Source: Macrococcus sp. 19Msa1099
Lineage (GTDB): Bacteria > Bacillota > Bacilli > Staphylococcales > Staphylococcaceae
Length of the DNA stretch: 64,000 nt
Reading direction: 5' to 3'
Assembly: GCA_019357535.2 (NCBI GenBank)
Contig: CP079955.1
Span: forward strand, 1,488,001 to 1,552,000
Shown here: positions 7,902-18,998 of the stretch, piece by piece
Numbering within the stretch: position 1 is the stretch's first letter
Layout: every line of letters begins with the position of its first letter
Program-made: the position numbers and the translations under genes
Notes under the pieces: generated by a model
Databases searched by the model: none
The model's input: only the letters and a program-made list of their open reading frames with translations
What the model was told of the DNA's origin: nothing

Positions 7902-9095
7902 ATGGAACAAAATCATGAATATTACAATGAAAACTCTCATCTACAAACACAACACCCAAAGAAACAAAAAGCCGGCTTCTTAAAGATGGTGCTTGCTGGT
8001 GTCGTTGGATCTGTACTCACGCTTGGTGTGACTGAATTACCAGAGTATTTCTCACACGATGAAACAGAAACAATTTCTCCAGTCACAGTTGATAATACAA
8101 CAACTTCCAAATCAACTTCAAATCTCTCTCAAATGCTGGAACAAGTTTCTCCTGCAATTGTCGGCGTTATCAATATGCAGCAGGCACCTAGCAGTATCTA
8201 TGATATCCTATCAGGCAATCGATCTACCGATATTACACCTGCAGGAACAGGTTCAGGTGTAATATATCAAGTTGATGGGAACAATACATATATTGTTACA
8301 AACAACCACGTTGTTGAAGGCGCTAAAGAATTGAAGGTTAAATTATCAAACGGGAAAACGATAGATGCTGAACTAATGGGTACAGACGCTTTGACCGATA
8401 TCGCTGTACTCAAAGTAACAGGTCAGCTAAATATTAAACCCGTGGCCTTTGCCGACTCTTCTAAGATTCGAATTGGCGAACCTGTCTATGCGATTGGTAA
8501 TCCATTAGGTCTTGAACTTGCTGGTACAGTAACAGAAGGTATCGTGAGCTCAAAGGAACGTACAATGAAAGTAGAAACTTCTGCCGGTAACGCTAGCGTC
8601 AAAGTTATTCAGACGGATGCAGCAATTAATCCCGGGAATTCTGGTGGTGCTTTAATTAATACAAGTGGTCAGCTGATCGGTATCAACAGCATGAAGATAT
8701 CTGCCAATCAAGTGGAAGGGATTGGATTTGCTATTCCATCAAATGACACTAAGACGATTATTGAACAGCTTGTTAAGAACGGTAAAGTTGAACGTCCATA
8801 TATGGGGCTTGGACTGGTAGGAATCAATGATGTTCCAGCTGAGTATCTGAAAGAACTTAAAATAACACAAACTGAAGGTGTTGTTGTAGCACAAACTGAC
8901 AGCGTTTCTCGTACAAAGTTCAATAAAGGCGATGTCATCACTGCTATCGATGGACATAAGGTTGAAAGTGATAGCGACGTTAGAAATTATATTTATACAC
9001 ATCATAAAGCAGGCGACAAAGTGAAATTTACTGTTTATAGAGAAGATAAGAAAACAGAAGTTACGATGACTTTAAGAAGTACAAATAGCAAATAA
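7902..9095 (+). CDS. htrA: HtrA/DegP-like membrane-anchored serine protease with PDZ domain
   Basis: A 397-residue surface quality-control protease. A short Lys-rich cytosolic tail precedes one membrane segment (about 25-44), a Ser/Thr-rich linker, then the trypsin-like domain with the full triad: His136 in TNNHVVEGA, Asp166 in LTDIAVLKV, Ser247 in NPGNSGGAL. A single C-terminal PDZ domain (about 300-390) contains the SRTKFNKGDVITAIDG core. The start at 7902 is set by GGAGGT and the promoter; longer in-frame openings lie upstream of the predicted mRNA start. It should degrade or refold misfolded exported proteins. The promoter shows no CtsR- or CssR-type repeat I can recognise. Confidence 0.93.
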   Translation: MEQNHEYYNENSHLQTQHPKKQKAGFLKMVLAGVVGSVLTLGVTELPEYFSHDETETISPVTVDNTTTSKSTSNLSQMLEQVSPAIVGVINMQQAPSSIYDILSGNRSTDITPAGTGSGVIYQVDGNNTYIVTNNHVVEGAKELKVKLSNGKTIDAELMGTDALTDIAVLKVTGQLNIKPVAFADSSKIRIGEPVYAIGNPLGLELAGTVTEGIVSSKERTMKVETSAGNASVKVIQTDAAINPGNSGGALINTSGQLIGINSMKISANQVEGIGFAIPSNDTKTIIEQLVKNGKVERPYMGLGLVGINDVPAEYLKELKITQTEGVVVAQTDSVSRTKFNKGDVITAIDGHKVESDSDVRNYIYTHHKAGDKVKFTVYREDKKTEVTMTLRSTNSK

Positions 9096-9164
9096 AAAAA
9101 TCCGGAAATGTAGTGTATCCCTAAAGTTGAATTTTTTAGGGTTCATAACATTTCCGAATTTTTT
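9096..9164. terminator. Bidirectional terminator between htrA and the TPM gene
   Basis: A long stem (CGGAAATGT with ACATTTCCG, extended by A/T runs on each side) encloses a second 7-bp hairpin (CCCTAAA / TTTAGGG). It serves convergent transcription units. Confidence 0.8.
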
Positions 9165-9166
9165 AT

Positions 9167-10018
9167 TTAGAAGTTTCGACCAGCGCCACCGCCGTCAAAA
9201 CCGCCACCGCCAAATCCTCCGCCTGAGAAACCTCCACCAGAGAAGCCTCCAGATGAGAAACCTCCACCAGTCGGAAAGAAGATGACAGGGCCAGTGGATC
9301 GACGTCCACCGCCACCACCGCCACGTCCTCCACCACCGAAGAACATAGAGAGAATCAAGTATAAGAAGAATATTGCGATGATAATTTCAAACACACTGAT
9401 ATCACCAACACTATCGTCTTGTGTAGCAATGGGTGTATCACGTGTATACTTTTCACCATCAAAGCCGTAGCTCTTACTGATTTCATCAAATATTGCATTA
9501 TAAAGTTTAGTCATCGCCTGCGCATAATAGCGTCGAGACGTTTCATTGCTAGCATCTGGGTCTGCCTGCATCGCTTTTTGAATATCAGGCATCGCATATG
9601 TATCAATCATACGTCCTACTTTAGCGTCGTTCAGCACACCTTGTAGGCCGGGGCCTACCATCACTTCTATACCACGATTGTTATTTTCATTATTATTGTC
9701 GAGATTCAGCAAAATAACGATACCATTATCTTTATCCTTATCTCCTACCCCATATTCACGACCTGCGCGTAGTGCATAATCTTCTTTAACTTCCTGTCCG
9801 ATACTTGGCATTGTCATCAGCAAGATTTCAGCAGTCGTACCACTGTGAAGCGTCTCACCTTTTTGGTTTAATGCATCTTTTTCCTGCTGCTTAAAAATAC
9901 CGATATGATCCTGCACGAACCTCGGCTGCTCAAGTTTCGGTAATGGTTCAGCTGCACTAACCGGAAGTGCTGTAAGAAAGATTATAAGACTCGCGAAAAA
10001 TATCGTGAATCTCTTCAT
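9167..10018 (-). CDS. TPM-domain membrane protein with Gly-rich tail
   Basis: A 283-residue exported protein. A signal peptide (about 1-23, cleavage after PVSAA) leads to a TPM domain (about 30-180, with RFVQDHIGIFKQQEKD and DNGIVILLNLD), a membrane segment (about 209-226) and an extreme C-terminal tail of GGGGF/SGG repeats interrupted by GRRSTGPVIFFP. TPM domains have been linked to phosphatase and photosystem-repair roles; in Firmicutes they pair with LemA and the role is unclear. It follows lemA with a one-base overlap (TAATG), so the two are translationally coupled and probably form a membrane complex. The Gly tail resembles those of YgcG-type proteins. Specific activity unknown. Confidence 0.85.
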   Translation of the reverse strand: MKRFTIFFASLIIFLTALPVSAAEPLPKLEQPRFVQDHIGIFKQQEKDALNQKGETLHSGTTAEILLMTMPSIGQEVKEDYALRAGREYGVGDKDKDNGIVILLNLDNNNENNNRGIEVMVGPGLQGVLNDAKVGRMIDTYAMPDIQKAMQADPDASNETSRRYYAQAMTKLYNAIFDEISKSYGFDGEKYTRDTPIATQDDSVGDISVFEIIIAIFFLYLILSMFFGGGGRGGGGGGRRSTGPVIFFPTGGGFSSGGFSGGGFSGGGFGGGGFDGGGAGRNF

Positions 10019-10602
10019 TACTCAGAATCCTTATCAGAATTAAAATCTACATTTGGTGCATCTTTTGCAGCACTATCAGCTTTAAAGAACTCTTTCTTTT
10101 CAAATCCAAATAATCCGGCAACGACACTACCTGGGAAACGTTTAACGACTTTGTTATATTCCGTAACAATATCATTATAGTCATTACGTGCTACTGCGAT
10201 ACGATTTTCTGTACCTGCAAGTTCATCACGAAGCCCTGTGAACTGTGTATCTGCTTTAAGTTCTGGATAGTTCTCCTGAATTGCGATTAGTCGACTTAAA
10301 GCTGAGCTTACTTGTGCGTTCGCTTCTGCTTTTTCTTCCATTGTATTTGCACCTGCTAATTTCGCACGTGCATCAGAGACATCTTTGAATACTTTTTCCT
10401 CATGTTTTGCGTAACCTTTAACTGTTTCAACTAAATTAGGAATTAAATCAAGACGACGTTGTAACTGCGTATCAATCTTCGCTTGAGATTTTTCAACTTC
10501 TGTATCTAAATCAACAAGTTTATTATAGGGACCGATCAACATACTACCGATTACTAATAATAATACGATGAGACCGATCACCGGTACTAATAACTTTTTC
10601 AT
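10018..10602 (-). CDS. lemA: LemA family protein
   Basis: A 194-residue LemA-family protein. One N-terminal membrane segment (about 4-22) is followed by a long helical domain with the family blocks YNKLVDLDTEVEKSQAKIDTQLQRRLDLIPNLVETVKGYAKHE and ENYPELKADTQFTGLRDELAGTENRIAVARNDYN, then FPGSVVAGLFGFEKKEFF near the end. The helical bundle faces outside or inside depending on topology, which sequence does not settle. A strong AAAGGAG site precedes the ATG. It is translationally coupled to the TPM-domain gene, a common pairing across bacteria that suggests a joint envelope function. Confidence 0.9.
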   Translation of the reverse strand: MKKLLVPVIGLIVLLLVIGSMLIGPYNKLVDLDTEVEKSQAKIDTQLQRRLDLIPNLVETVKGYAKHEEKVFKDVSDARAKLAGANTMEEKAEANAQVSSALSRLIAIQENYPELKADTQFTGLRDELAGTENRIAVARNDYNDIVTEYNKVVKRFPGSVVAGLFGFEKKEFFKADSAAKDAPNVDFNSDKDSE

Positions 10603-10672
10603 TGCATTTCTCCTTTACCTTAAATTACTTAATTTTACCCTAAATACATGGACTGTAAACATAGTCAGTGTA

Positions 10673-11941
<1,269 letters not shown>

Positions 11942-11952
11942 TTAATTAAAAT

Positions 11953-12178
11953 AAAAAAGCCCCCCTACAAATGTAAGGGTGCTTGAATGCACGGTACCAC
12001 CAAACTTATGATTACTCATCACTTTATTAATGAAAACGCTCATTATGACGTAGACTCCACATATCAGGTGTATTCATCAAAGAACATGCTTAGTTTTCAC
12101 CACCCACTAAGTCTCTAAATTCAAGTTCAATCATTACTTGTCCCGAAAAGTCTTTATATTTAGTTTCAAATCAATTAT
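11953..12178 (-). promoter_or_regulatory. T-box riboswitch (tyrosine) in the tyrS leader
   Basis: The conserved T-box GGTGGTACCGTGCA lies at 12001-11988 (minus strand), followed by a GC-rich terminator hairpin ending in TTTTTT (11984-11953). Upstream are the stem I elements AGAGA and GGTGGTGAAAAC. In ATGAATACACC the specifier codon is UAC (12072-12070), a Tyr codon followed by a purine as expected. Uncharged tRNA-Tyr should favour the antiterminator. Confidence 0.95.
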
Positions 12179-12184
12179 GATACT

Positions 12185-12213
12185 AGTGTATAAAATTGGA
12201 TGAGTGAAGTCAA
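12185..12213 (-). promoter_or_regulatory. Sigma-A promoter of the tyrS T-box transcript
   Basis: Minus strand -35 TTGACT (12213-12208), 17-bp spacer, -10 TACACT (12190-12185). The transcript would begin near 12178, just before stem I of the T-box. Confidence 0.7.
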
Positions 12214-12260
12214 GAACCTGAAATTATGATATACTAAAAAAATATTCAGGAGGAAAAAAT

Positions 12261-14609
12261 ATGGCAAACAAAACTTCATACAAAGATAAATTTAAGCGTC
12301 AGCTTATAGGCTATAAGGAAGGATTCAAAAACATTAAATTTACCCCCTACGTTATCTTTAATGGCCTTTATGAAACTGTTTCAAAAACACTGCTCTTTCT
12401 AATCACAGCAGGCATTTTATTCGCTACGCTCATGCTTGGGATCGGTAGCGGCTATTTCCTGGCACTAGTAAAAGATGAGCCGGTAAAGTCTAACAGTGAA
12501 CTGAAGAAATCACTTTATGAGATGACACAAAGTACAACTGTATATTTCGGTTCGGGAGAATCACTTGGTAATTTAAACGCTGATACACAGCGACAAGTTA
12601 TTAAGCTTAAAGATATGAGCCCTCATGTGAAAGATGCATTGATCGCTACTGAAGATGAAAGTTTCTATCGCCATAGAGGTATCGTACCGAAAGCTTTTAT
12701 ACGAGCAACTGCTCAAGAATTTCTTAACACTGGCGCGACGAGTGGCGGCAGTACTTTAACACAGCAGCTTATCAAGAATCAGCTGTTAACAAATGAAACT
12801 TCCTTCCAAAGAAAAGCCAAAGAAATGATGCTTTCTTTTAAAGTAGAAAAAGCACTGACGAAAGATGAAATTATTGAAGCTTATTTAAATGTCGTCAGTT
12901 TTGGTCGCAACACGAATGGTCAGAACATCGCTGGAATCGAAGCGGCTGCTCAAGGGATTTTCGGTGTTAAAGCAAACGAGCTTAACATCGCTCAAGCTGC
13001 ATATATCGCAGGCCTTCCACAAAATCCTTATACATATACACCCTTTTTGCAGGACGGTTCAGTCAAGTCTAAAGATGATCTTGCATATGGGCTGACAAGA
13101 CAGCAATATGTTCTGTCACGTATGTATCAGGAAAATAAGATCAGTAAAACAGAATATGATAAAGCAAAATCATTTAACATCGTTAAGTCATTTACGAAAG
13201 ATGTAGAGACGCCAAACGAAAAATATCCTTTCCTGACCCAAGAAGTTGAAGATGAAGCTATAGATATTCTGAAATACCACTTTGCTTCAAAGGATAATGT
13301 TTCAAAGACAGAACTTGATGAAACACCCGTTCTTCAAGAAAAGTATAAGGGTATCGCAGAACGTGCTGTACGTAACGATGGGTATATCGTAGAAACTACA
13401 ATTAATAAACCCATTTTCGATGCAATGAATGCAGTTAAAGATAATCCTAACTATTATTCTTATGACCGACAAGTAGAGGCAGGCGGAAAAACAAAGACAT
13501 TGAGCCAAGAAGTCGGTGTCCTTTTAAAAGAAAATAAGACAGGTAAAATTATCGCGTTTATTGGTGGCCGAGATCACGATAAGTCACAAAATAACCACGC
13601 AATGAAAACGAAACGTTCTCCAGGATCTACAATCAAACCATTATTAACCTATGCTCCTGCAATGGAGTATGGCATTACGGCGCCAGAGACGATGCTGCTC
13701 GATAAAAAGTTTAATTACAATGGTTATGAACCAGAAAACTATGCTCGTATGGAATACGGGAATGTGACAACACGTTATGCGTTAGAGAATTCTTTAAACT
13801 TAAGTACTTTAAGACTATATTCTAGTATTCAGGATAAGAAGCCATGGGAATTATTAAACAAGATGGACTTTAATATTCCAGGATCTGAACAGGAAAACTT
13901 ATCATTAGCACTCGGTGCGACAGATATCACGCTTAAAAATAATGTGGATGGTTTCTCGACTTTAGCCAATGGAGGAAACTATCAAGAAAGCTATATGATC
14001 GAACGTATTAAAGCTAAAGATGGCAAAGTCATCTATCAGCATGAAGCAAAACCAGAGCGTATTTATAGTGCATCTACCGCTTATATGACGACTGATATGT
14101 TACGTGGCGTACTCGATACTGGTAGTGCTTATTCATTGAAAGGTACCTTCCTATATAATCAGGACTGGGCCGGCAAGACAGGTACGACTCAAGATGCAAA
14201 AGACAGTCTGTTTGTTGCTTATAACCCTAAAGTAACAATGGGTATCTGGATGGGCTATGATGTTCCAACTACATTTGATGAAGAAAATCATTACCAGCTC
14301 AAGTTATGGCGTGATATCGCCAATCAGATTTCATCAATCGATCAATCCCAGATGGGTGTCGGTGAACGATTTAACCAGCCAAAGAGCGTAACAAAACAAA
14401 GCATCTGTCAATTTACGAATAGCACATCCGGCTGTGTATCTGGTGAATCTACAAAAGAAAGTCTCGTATCTGACAAAACTGATTTAACTCAGAAAACACT
14501 AGATACTCCTGATGTATTGAATAGACTTGGTATTAAGCTAGACCCTGCAACAAAAAGTAAGATCTTTACGAAATCGAAACAAAATACGCAAAAGAAAAAG
14601 AGAAACTAA
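12261..14609 (+). CDS. Class A penicillin-binding protein (transglycosylase/transpeptidase)
   Basis: A 782-residue bifunctional peptidoglycan synthase. A cytosolic tail (about 1-40) and one membrane segment (about 42-70) precede the GT51 glycosyltransferase domain, with catalytic Glu131 in ATEDESFYRHRG and the GGSTLTQQLIKNQLL motif. The transpeptidase domain has Ser456-T-I-Lys459 (SxxK), SLN in ENSLNLSTL (SxN) and AGKTGT (KTG). All catalytic motifs are intact. The Lys-rich end (KQNTQKKKRN) is typical of extracytoplasmic PBP tails. AGGAGG precedes the ATG. It acts outside the membrane, polymerising lipid II and crosslinking stem peptides. The closest named type (PbpD, PonA or PBP2-like) cannot be chosen from sequence alone. 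Confidence 0.92.
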   Translation: MANKTSYKDKFKRQLIGYKEGFKNIKFTPYVIFNGLYETVSKTLLFLITAGILFATLMLGIGSGYFLALVKDEPVKSNSELKKSLYEMTQSTTVYFGSGESLGNLNADTQRQVIKLKDMSPHVKDALIATEDESFYRHRGIVPKAFIRATAQEFLNTGATSGGSTLTQQLIKNQLLTNETSFQRKAKEMMLSFKVEKALTKDEIIEAYLNVVSFGRNTNGQNIAGIEAAAQGIFGVKANELNIAQAAYIAGLPQNPYTYTPFLQDGSVKSKDDLAYGLTRQQYVLSRMYQENKISKTEYDKAKSFNIVKSFTKDVETPNEKYPFLTQEVEDEAIDILKYHFASKDNVSKTELDETPVLQEKYKGIAERAVRNDGYIVETTINKPIFDAMNAVKDNPNYYSYDRQVEAGGKTKTLSQEVGVLLKENKTGKIIAFIGGRDHDKSQNNHAMKTKRSPGSTIKPLLTYAPAMEYGITAPETMLLDKKFNYNGYEPENYARMEYGNVTTRYALENSLNLSTLRLYSSIQDKKPWELLNKMDFNIPGSEQENLSLALGATDITLKNNVDGFSTLANGGNYQESYMIERIKAKDGKVIYQHEAKPERIYSASTAYMTTDMLRGVLDTGSAYSLKGTFLYNQDWAGKTGTTQDAKDSLFVAYNPKVTMGIWMGYDVPTTFDEENHYQLKLWRDIANQISSIDQSQMGVGERFNQPKSVTKQSICQFTNSTSGCVSGESTKESLVSDKTDLTQKTLDTPDVLNRLGIKLDPATKSKIFTKSKQNTQKKKRN

Positions 14610-14611
14610 AA

Positions 14612-14661
14612 AAGAACCGGTCGGTATAGAAACGTATTGCTTTCTATACTGATCGGTTCTT
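14612..14661. terminator. Bidirectional terminator between the PBP gene and fhs
   Basis: A 21-bp stem with two G-U-compatible positions (AAGAACCGGTCGG.. against ..TGATCGGTTCTT) and an A-run / T-rich side on either strand, between convergent genes. Confidence 0.85.
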
Positions 14662-14694
14662 CTTATTATTTATCATCACTTGAGTAATATTCTA

Positions 14695-16362
14695 TTAGAA
14701 TAAACCTACTGCATTACCCTCTTTATCTACATCCATACGCAGTGCTGCCGGTTCTTTTGGAAGACCAGGCATGGTCATAATGTCCCCTGTTAATGCAACG
14801 ATGAATCCTGCACCTGTCTTAGGAATTAATTCACGGATTGTAATTTCAAATCCAGATGGACGACCTAGTTTCTTAGGATCATCAGAGAATGAGTATTGCG
14901 TCTTCGCCATACATACTGGATATTCATTCCAGCCATTGTCAGCGATTGTTTTTAATTGTTTCTTCGCTTTATCAGTGAATACTACATCATCTGCACCGTA
15001 GATCTTTTGAACGATTGTACGGATTTTCTCTTCAACTGGTAACGATAGGTCATATAATGGTTTAAAGTTTTGTGGTTGTTCCAGCACTTCTAATACTAAG
15101 TTCGCCAAATCTTTACCACCTTCACCACCATGTTCCCATACTTCAGTTAATGCTAATTTCACACCATGTTCTTTTGCCCAGTTAATAACAAATTCACGTT
15201 CAGCATCTGTATCCGTAACGAAATTATTTAAAGCGATAACTGGTTCAACACCAAATTGATTTAAGTTTTCGATATGTTTCTCTAGGTTCTGAATACCGGA
15301 TTTTAATGCTTCTACATTTTCAGCTCCAAGCTCATTCTTTGCAACTTCACCATGCATCTTAAGCGCACGGATAGTAGCAACTACAACGATTGCATCTGGT
15401 TGTATACCTGCTTTACGCGCTTTAATATCCATGAACTTCTCAGCACCTAAATCTGAACCAAATCCTGATTCAGTAACAACGATATCTGCTAATTTACGTG
15501 CAGTCTTCGTTGCGATGATTGAGTTACATCCGTGAGCAATATTAGCGAACGGTCCACCGTGAATAAGCGCAGGTGTACCTTCGATTGTTTGTACTAAGTT
15601 TGGTTTTAATGCATCTTTAAGGATTAATGCTAAGGCACCTTCTACTCCTAATTCTTTAACAGTAACTGGTTTGCGGTCATAAGTATAACCGATTGTCATT
15701 TTTCCTAGGTTTTCTTTTAGATCTTCAATATTGTTTGAAAGACAGAATACAGCCATGATTTCACTTGCTACCGTGATATCGAAACCATCTTCACGGGGTA
15801 CTCCTTTGAAAGGACCACCAAGACCAACAACCACTTGACGTAATGCACGGTCATTCATATCGATGACACGCTTCCACTCAACGCGACGTGGATCAATATT
15901 TAATCTATTCCCTTGATAAATATGATTATCGATAAATGCTGCTAATGCATTATTTGCTGTTGTGATGGCGTGTAAATCTCCATTGAAGTGCAGATTAATT
16001 TCTTCCATCGGTAAGACTTGTGCACGACCCCCACCAGTCGCTCCACCTTTCATACCAAATACCGGACCTAAACTCGGCTCACGCAAAGCTACCATAACGT
16101 TCTTACCTAACGCTTTAAATGCATCTGAAATACCTACAGTGACTGTTGATTTACCTTCACCAGCCGGTGTTGGACTCATCGCAGTCACAAGTACTACTTT
16201 ACCTTGCTTATCTGTAGTCACTTTAGAAGTGTCAATCTTTGCTTTATAATGCCCGTATTGCTCAACCGCATCATCAGGAATACCTGCAGCTTCAGCGATT
16301 TCAGCAATCGGTTTAATCGTTGCCTGATTAGCAATTTCTAAATCTGATAAATATTTCGTCAT
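14695..16362 (-). CDS. fhs: Formate-tetrahydrofolate ligase
   Basis: A 555-residue enzyme that makes 10-formyl-tetrahydrofolate from formate, ATP and THF, feeding purine synthesis and initiator-tRNA formylation. The ATP-binding loop TPAGEGKST (65-73) is intact, followed by the family blocks [19 protein letters not shown] and [15 protein letters not shown]. Full family length. An AGGAG-like site precedes the ATG. It lies next to acsA on the same strand, but a terminator and ~180 bp separate them, so it is a separate unit. Confidence 0.96.
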   Translation of the reverse strand: MTKYLSDLEIANQATIKPIAEIAEAAGIPDDAVEQYGHYKAKIDTSKVTTDKQGKVVLVTAMSPTPAGEGKSTVTVGISDAFKALGKNVMVALREPSLGPVFGMKGGATGGGRAQVLPMEEINLHFNGDLHAITTANNALAAFIDNHIYQGNRLNIDPRRVEWKRVIDMNDRALRQVVVGLGGPFKGVPREDGFDITVASEIMAVFCLSNNIEDLKENLGKMTIGYTYDRKPVTVKELGVEGALALILKDALKPNLVQTIEGTPALIHGGPFANIAHGCNSIIATKTARKLADIVVTESGFGSDLGAEKFMDIKARKAGIQPDAIVVVATIRALKMHGEVAKNELGAENVEALKSGIQNLEKHIENLNQFGVEPVIALNNFVTDTDAEREFVINWAKEHGVKLALTEVWEHGGEGGKDLANLVLEVLEQPQNFKPLYDLSLPVEEKIRTIVQKIYGADDVVFTDKAKKQLKTIADNGWNEYPVCMAKTQYSFSDDPKKLGRPSGFEITIRELIPKTGAGFIVALTGDIMTMPGLPKEPAALRMDVDKEGNAVGLF

Positions 16363-16502
16363 TTTAACATTCTCCTAATCATTTAAAGTGTCTTTACATC
16401 CTAATAATAAGATAACGCTTTCACATTGTCGAATGTTTTCTATTATTAATTCTTAAAATTATAATAAAATACCGCACGCGTTCTGTGTCTGTGTTACCAC
16501 AC

Positions 16503-16535
16503 TAAAAAAGGTCAGAACATCATCGTTCTGACCTT
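16503..16535 (-). terminator. Terminator of acsA
   Basis: Perfect 11-bp stem AAGGTCAGAAC / GTTCTGACCTT with a 6-nt loop; on the minus strand it runs into TTTTTTAGT. It begins just after the acsA stop. Confidence 0.9.
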
Positions 16536-16541
16536 CAAATA

Positions 16542-18254
16542 TTAATCTTCCATCGTACTTAAATCACCCGTCGGCAAATCTAGTTCCCATGCCTTAAGTA
16601 CACGTCTCATAATCTTACCTGAACGTGTCTTCGGCAGCTTATCTTTAAACTCGATTTCTCTAGGTGCGGCATGTGCTGCAAGTCCTTCTTTTACAAACAC
16701 GCGAATTTCTTCTTTCAGTTCATCTGTTGCTTCATACCCTTCACGAAGTGCAATAAATGCCTTAATGATTTCTCCGCGAACCGGATCCGGCTTTCCGATA
16801 ACACCCGCCTCTTGTACCGCTGGATGTTCTACAAGCTTAGATTCTACTTCAAATGGGCCTACACGTTCTCCCGCCGTCATAATAACATCATCTACACGTC
16901 CCTGGAACCAGAAGTAGCCATCTTCATCCATATATGCAGAATCACCTGAAATATACCAGTCTCCTGGTAAGAAATATGATTTATACTTCGCTTCATTATT
17001 CCAAATTTCTTTCATCATCGATGGCCATCCTGATTTCATCGCTAAGTTTCCCATACGGTTTGGCGGAAGCTCGTTTCCTTCATTATCAACGATTGCTGCA
17101 ATAACGCCAGGTAATGGTTTACCCATCGAACCAGATTTAATATCCATCGCAGGATAGTTCACAATCATATGACCTCCTGTTTCTGTCATCCACCACGTAT
17201 CATGAATACGCAGTTTAAATACATTGTGCCCCCATTTAATTACTTCAGGATTCAAAGGTTCACCGACAGACAGTATATGACGTAAGCTCGAAAGGTCAAA
17301 TTTGTTAATCACTTCATCCCCTGCACCCATTAACATACGGAATGCTGTCGGTGCAGAATACCACACTGTCACTTTAAATTGCTGTATCGTCTTATACCAT
17401 CCTTCTGGAGAGAACCTTCCACCTGCGATTACATTTGTCACACCGTTCAACCATGGTGCAAATATACCGTAGCTCGTCCCTGTAACCCATCCTGGATCTG
17501 CTGTACACCAGTAGATGTCATCTTCTTTTAAGTCTAATACGTAGTATCCAGAAATATAGTGCTGGATCATTGCATTCTGTACATGAAGCACTCCTTTTGG
17601 CTGTCCAGTTGAACCAGAAGTATAATGAAGAATTAAACCATCATCCAGTGTCAGCCATTCAATTTCAAATTCATCTGATGCAGACTCAAACTTAGCATTG
17701 AAATCGATATATCCTTCCTCTACATCTTTATCTACTACAACAATATGTTTTAAGTGTGGTAATTCGTCTTTTGGTATACGCCCGAGTAGACTTTTCGTTG
17801 TAATGATGACACTCGCTTCACTATTCTCTAAACGGTCACGTACTGCTTTCTCCATGAATGCTTCAAATAATGGCCCTACGATAGCACCAATCTTAAGAAC
17901 GCCTAAAAAGGCAAAGTAAAGTTCGGGAGAGCGTGGCATAAAGATAAATACACGGTCTCCTTTTTTAACACCCGCTTCCTGAACGAGCACATTCGCAGCC
18001 TTATTTGAATTGCGCTGCATCTCTTCAAAAGTATATGATTCCTCGCGATTTGCATCTTTGTAGTGTAACGCTACTTTATCCCCTTTACCATTATCGACAT
18101 GTTTATCAATGCATTCATAAGCCATATTAACTTTTCCTGTATTATGCCATGAGAAGTTCTTCTCAACTTCCTTCCAGTCAAAGTTGTTATACACTTCCTC
18201 GTAGTTAGATAGATTGTGATCACCTTGAACTGCTTCAAAAATTTCTGTCTTCAT
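16542..18254 (-). CDS. acsA: Acetyl-CoA synthetase
   Basis: A 570-residue AMP-forming ligase that converts acetate, ATP and CoA to acetyl-CoA. The AMP-binding loop YTSGSTGQPKG lies at 211-221, the WWMTETGG motif follows, and the C-terminal catalytic/acylation site is Lys547 in PKTRSGKIMRR. In Bacillus the equivalent lysine is acetylated by AcuA and deacetylated by AcuC or SrtN, and acuA, acuB and acuC are divergently transcribed next door. A perfect cre lies between its promoter and start, so repression by CcpA on glucose is expected. AGGGGG-type ribosome-binding site. Length is slightly shorter than enterobacterial Acs but normal for Bacillus AcsA. Confidence 0.95.
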   Translation of the reverse strand: MKTEIFEAVQGDHNLSNYEEVYNNFDWKEVEKNFSWHNTGKVNMAYECIDKHVDNGKGDKVALHYKDANREESYTFEEMQRNSNKAANVLVQEAGVKKGDRVFIFMPRSPELYFAFLGVLKIGAIVGPLFEAFMEKAVRDRLENSEASVIITTKSLLGRIPKDELPHLKHIVVVDKDVEEGYIDFNAKFESASDEFEIEWLTLDDGLILHYTSGSTGQPKGVLHVQNAMIQHYISGYYVLDLKEDDIYWCTADPGWVTGTSYGIFAPWLNGVTNVIAGGRFSPEGWYKTIQQFKVTVWYSAPTAFRMLMGAGDEVINKFDLSSLRHILSVGEPLNPEVIKWGHNVFKLRIHDTWWMTETGGHMIVNYPAMDIKSGSMGKPLPGVIAAIVDNEGNELPPNRMGNLAMKSGWPSMMKEIWNNEAKYKSYFLPGDWYISGDSAYMDEDGYFWFQGRVDDVIMTAGERVGPFEVESKLVEHPAVQEAGVIGKPDPVRGEIIKAFIALREGYEATDELKEEIRVFVKEGLAAHAAPREIEFKDKLPKTRSGKIMRRVLKAWELDLPTGDLSTMED

Positions 18255-18269
18255 TTTAAAATCCCCCTA

Positions 18270-18326
18270 TGTAATCGTTTTCATTATTACTCTTATATTA
18301 TATAATAAAGTTGACTGATTTTTCAA
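18270..18326. promoter_or_regulatory. Divergent acsA/acuA promoters with a perfect cre (CcpA) site
   Basis: The 14-mer TGTAATCGTTTTCA at 18270-18283 matches the cre consensus TGWAANCGNTNWCA at every position. For acuA (+): -35 TTTTCA (18278-18283, inside the cre), 17-bp spacer, -10 TATAAT (18301-18306). For acsA (-): -35 TTGAAA (18326-18321), 18-bp spacer, -10 TATAAT (18302-18297), with the cre just downstream of its start. One bound CcpA could therefore shut both units. Confidence 0.85.
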
Positions 18327-18355
18327 AATATAAAATTATTTCTCAAGGAGTGACT

Positions 18356-18988
18356 ATGGAGCATACTAAAACTTACTATAAACGCACAGTTGAAGCTAAC
18401 GGAAAATCAATTATCGTCGAAGGCCCAATAGACAGTGATACCTTAAAGAAATATACATTTGATGAGGGTCTCGTTGCATTCAGAATTCCGAAAGAACAAT
18501 TTGTAGCAATTCAGGAAATTGCAGACCTCGAGGAAGGACGTATCATTATATGCCGAGATGGTGACAATATTATCGGATATACAACTTATCTATATCCAGA
18601 TCCATTAGAACGATGGAGTGATGGAAACTTACCTTATCTATTAGAGCTTGGCGCGATAGAAATTAGTGAACAGTATCGTGCAATGGGCCTTGGTAAGGCC
18701 ATGCTTGAACTGTCAATGCAAGATGATGCGATGGAAGATTATATCATTATTACGACCGAATATTATTGGCATTGGGATTTAAAGAACAGTGGCCTGGATG
18801 TATTCGAATATAAAAAAATTATGCAGAAGATGATGGCTGCTGGTGGCATGGAAGTATTCTCTACAGATGATCCTGAAATTACAAGTCATCCGGCCAACTG
18901 CTTGATGGCAAGAATAGGCAAACGCATTACAAATGATCAGATACAGACATTCGATAATATTAGATTCCAGAATCGCTTTTTCTTATAG
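18356..18988 (+). CDS. acuA: GNAT acetyltransferase AcuA
   Basis: A 210-residue GNAT-family protein acetyltransferase; in Bacillus AcuA acetylates and inactivates AcsA. The acetyl-CoA-binding motif is visible in EQYRAMGLGKAMLEL, after the beta4 strand LLELGAIEIS. ATG 18356 is preferred over the in-frame ATG at 18311: it is preceded by AAGGAGTGACT, while 18311 lies on or before the predicted mRNA start. First gene of the acuABC operon, 10 bp before acuB. Substrate is inferred from synteny and from the intact target lysine in AcsA. Confidence 0.92.
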   Translation: MEHTKTYYKRTVEANGKSIIVEGPIDSDTLKKYTFDEGLVAFRIPKEQFVAIQEIADLEEGRIIICRDGDNIIGYTTYLYPDPLERWSDGNLPYLLELGAIEISEQYRAMGLGKAMLELSMQDDAMEDYIIITTEYYWHWDLKNSGLDVFEYKKIMQKMMAAGGMEVFSTDDPEITSHPANCLMARIGKRITNDQIQTFDNIRFQNRFFL

Positions 18989-18998
18989 GAGGGTAATT

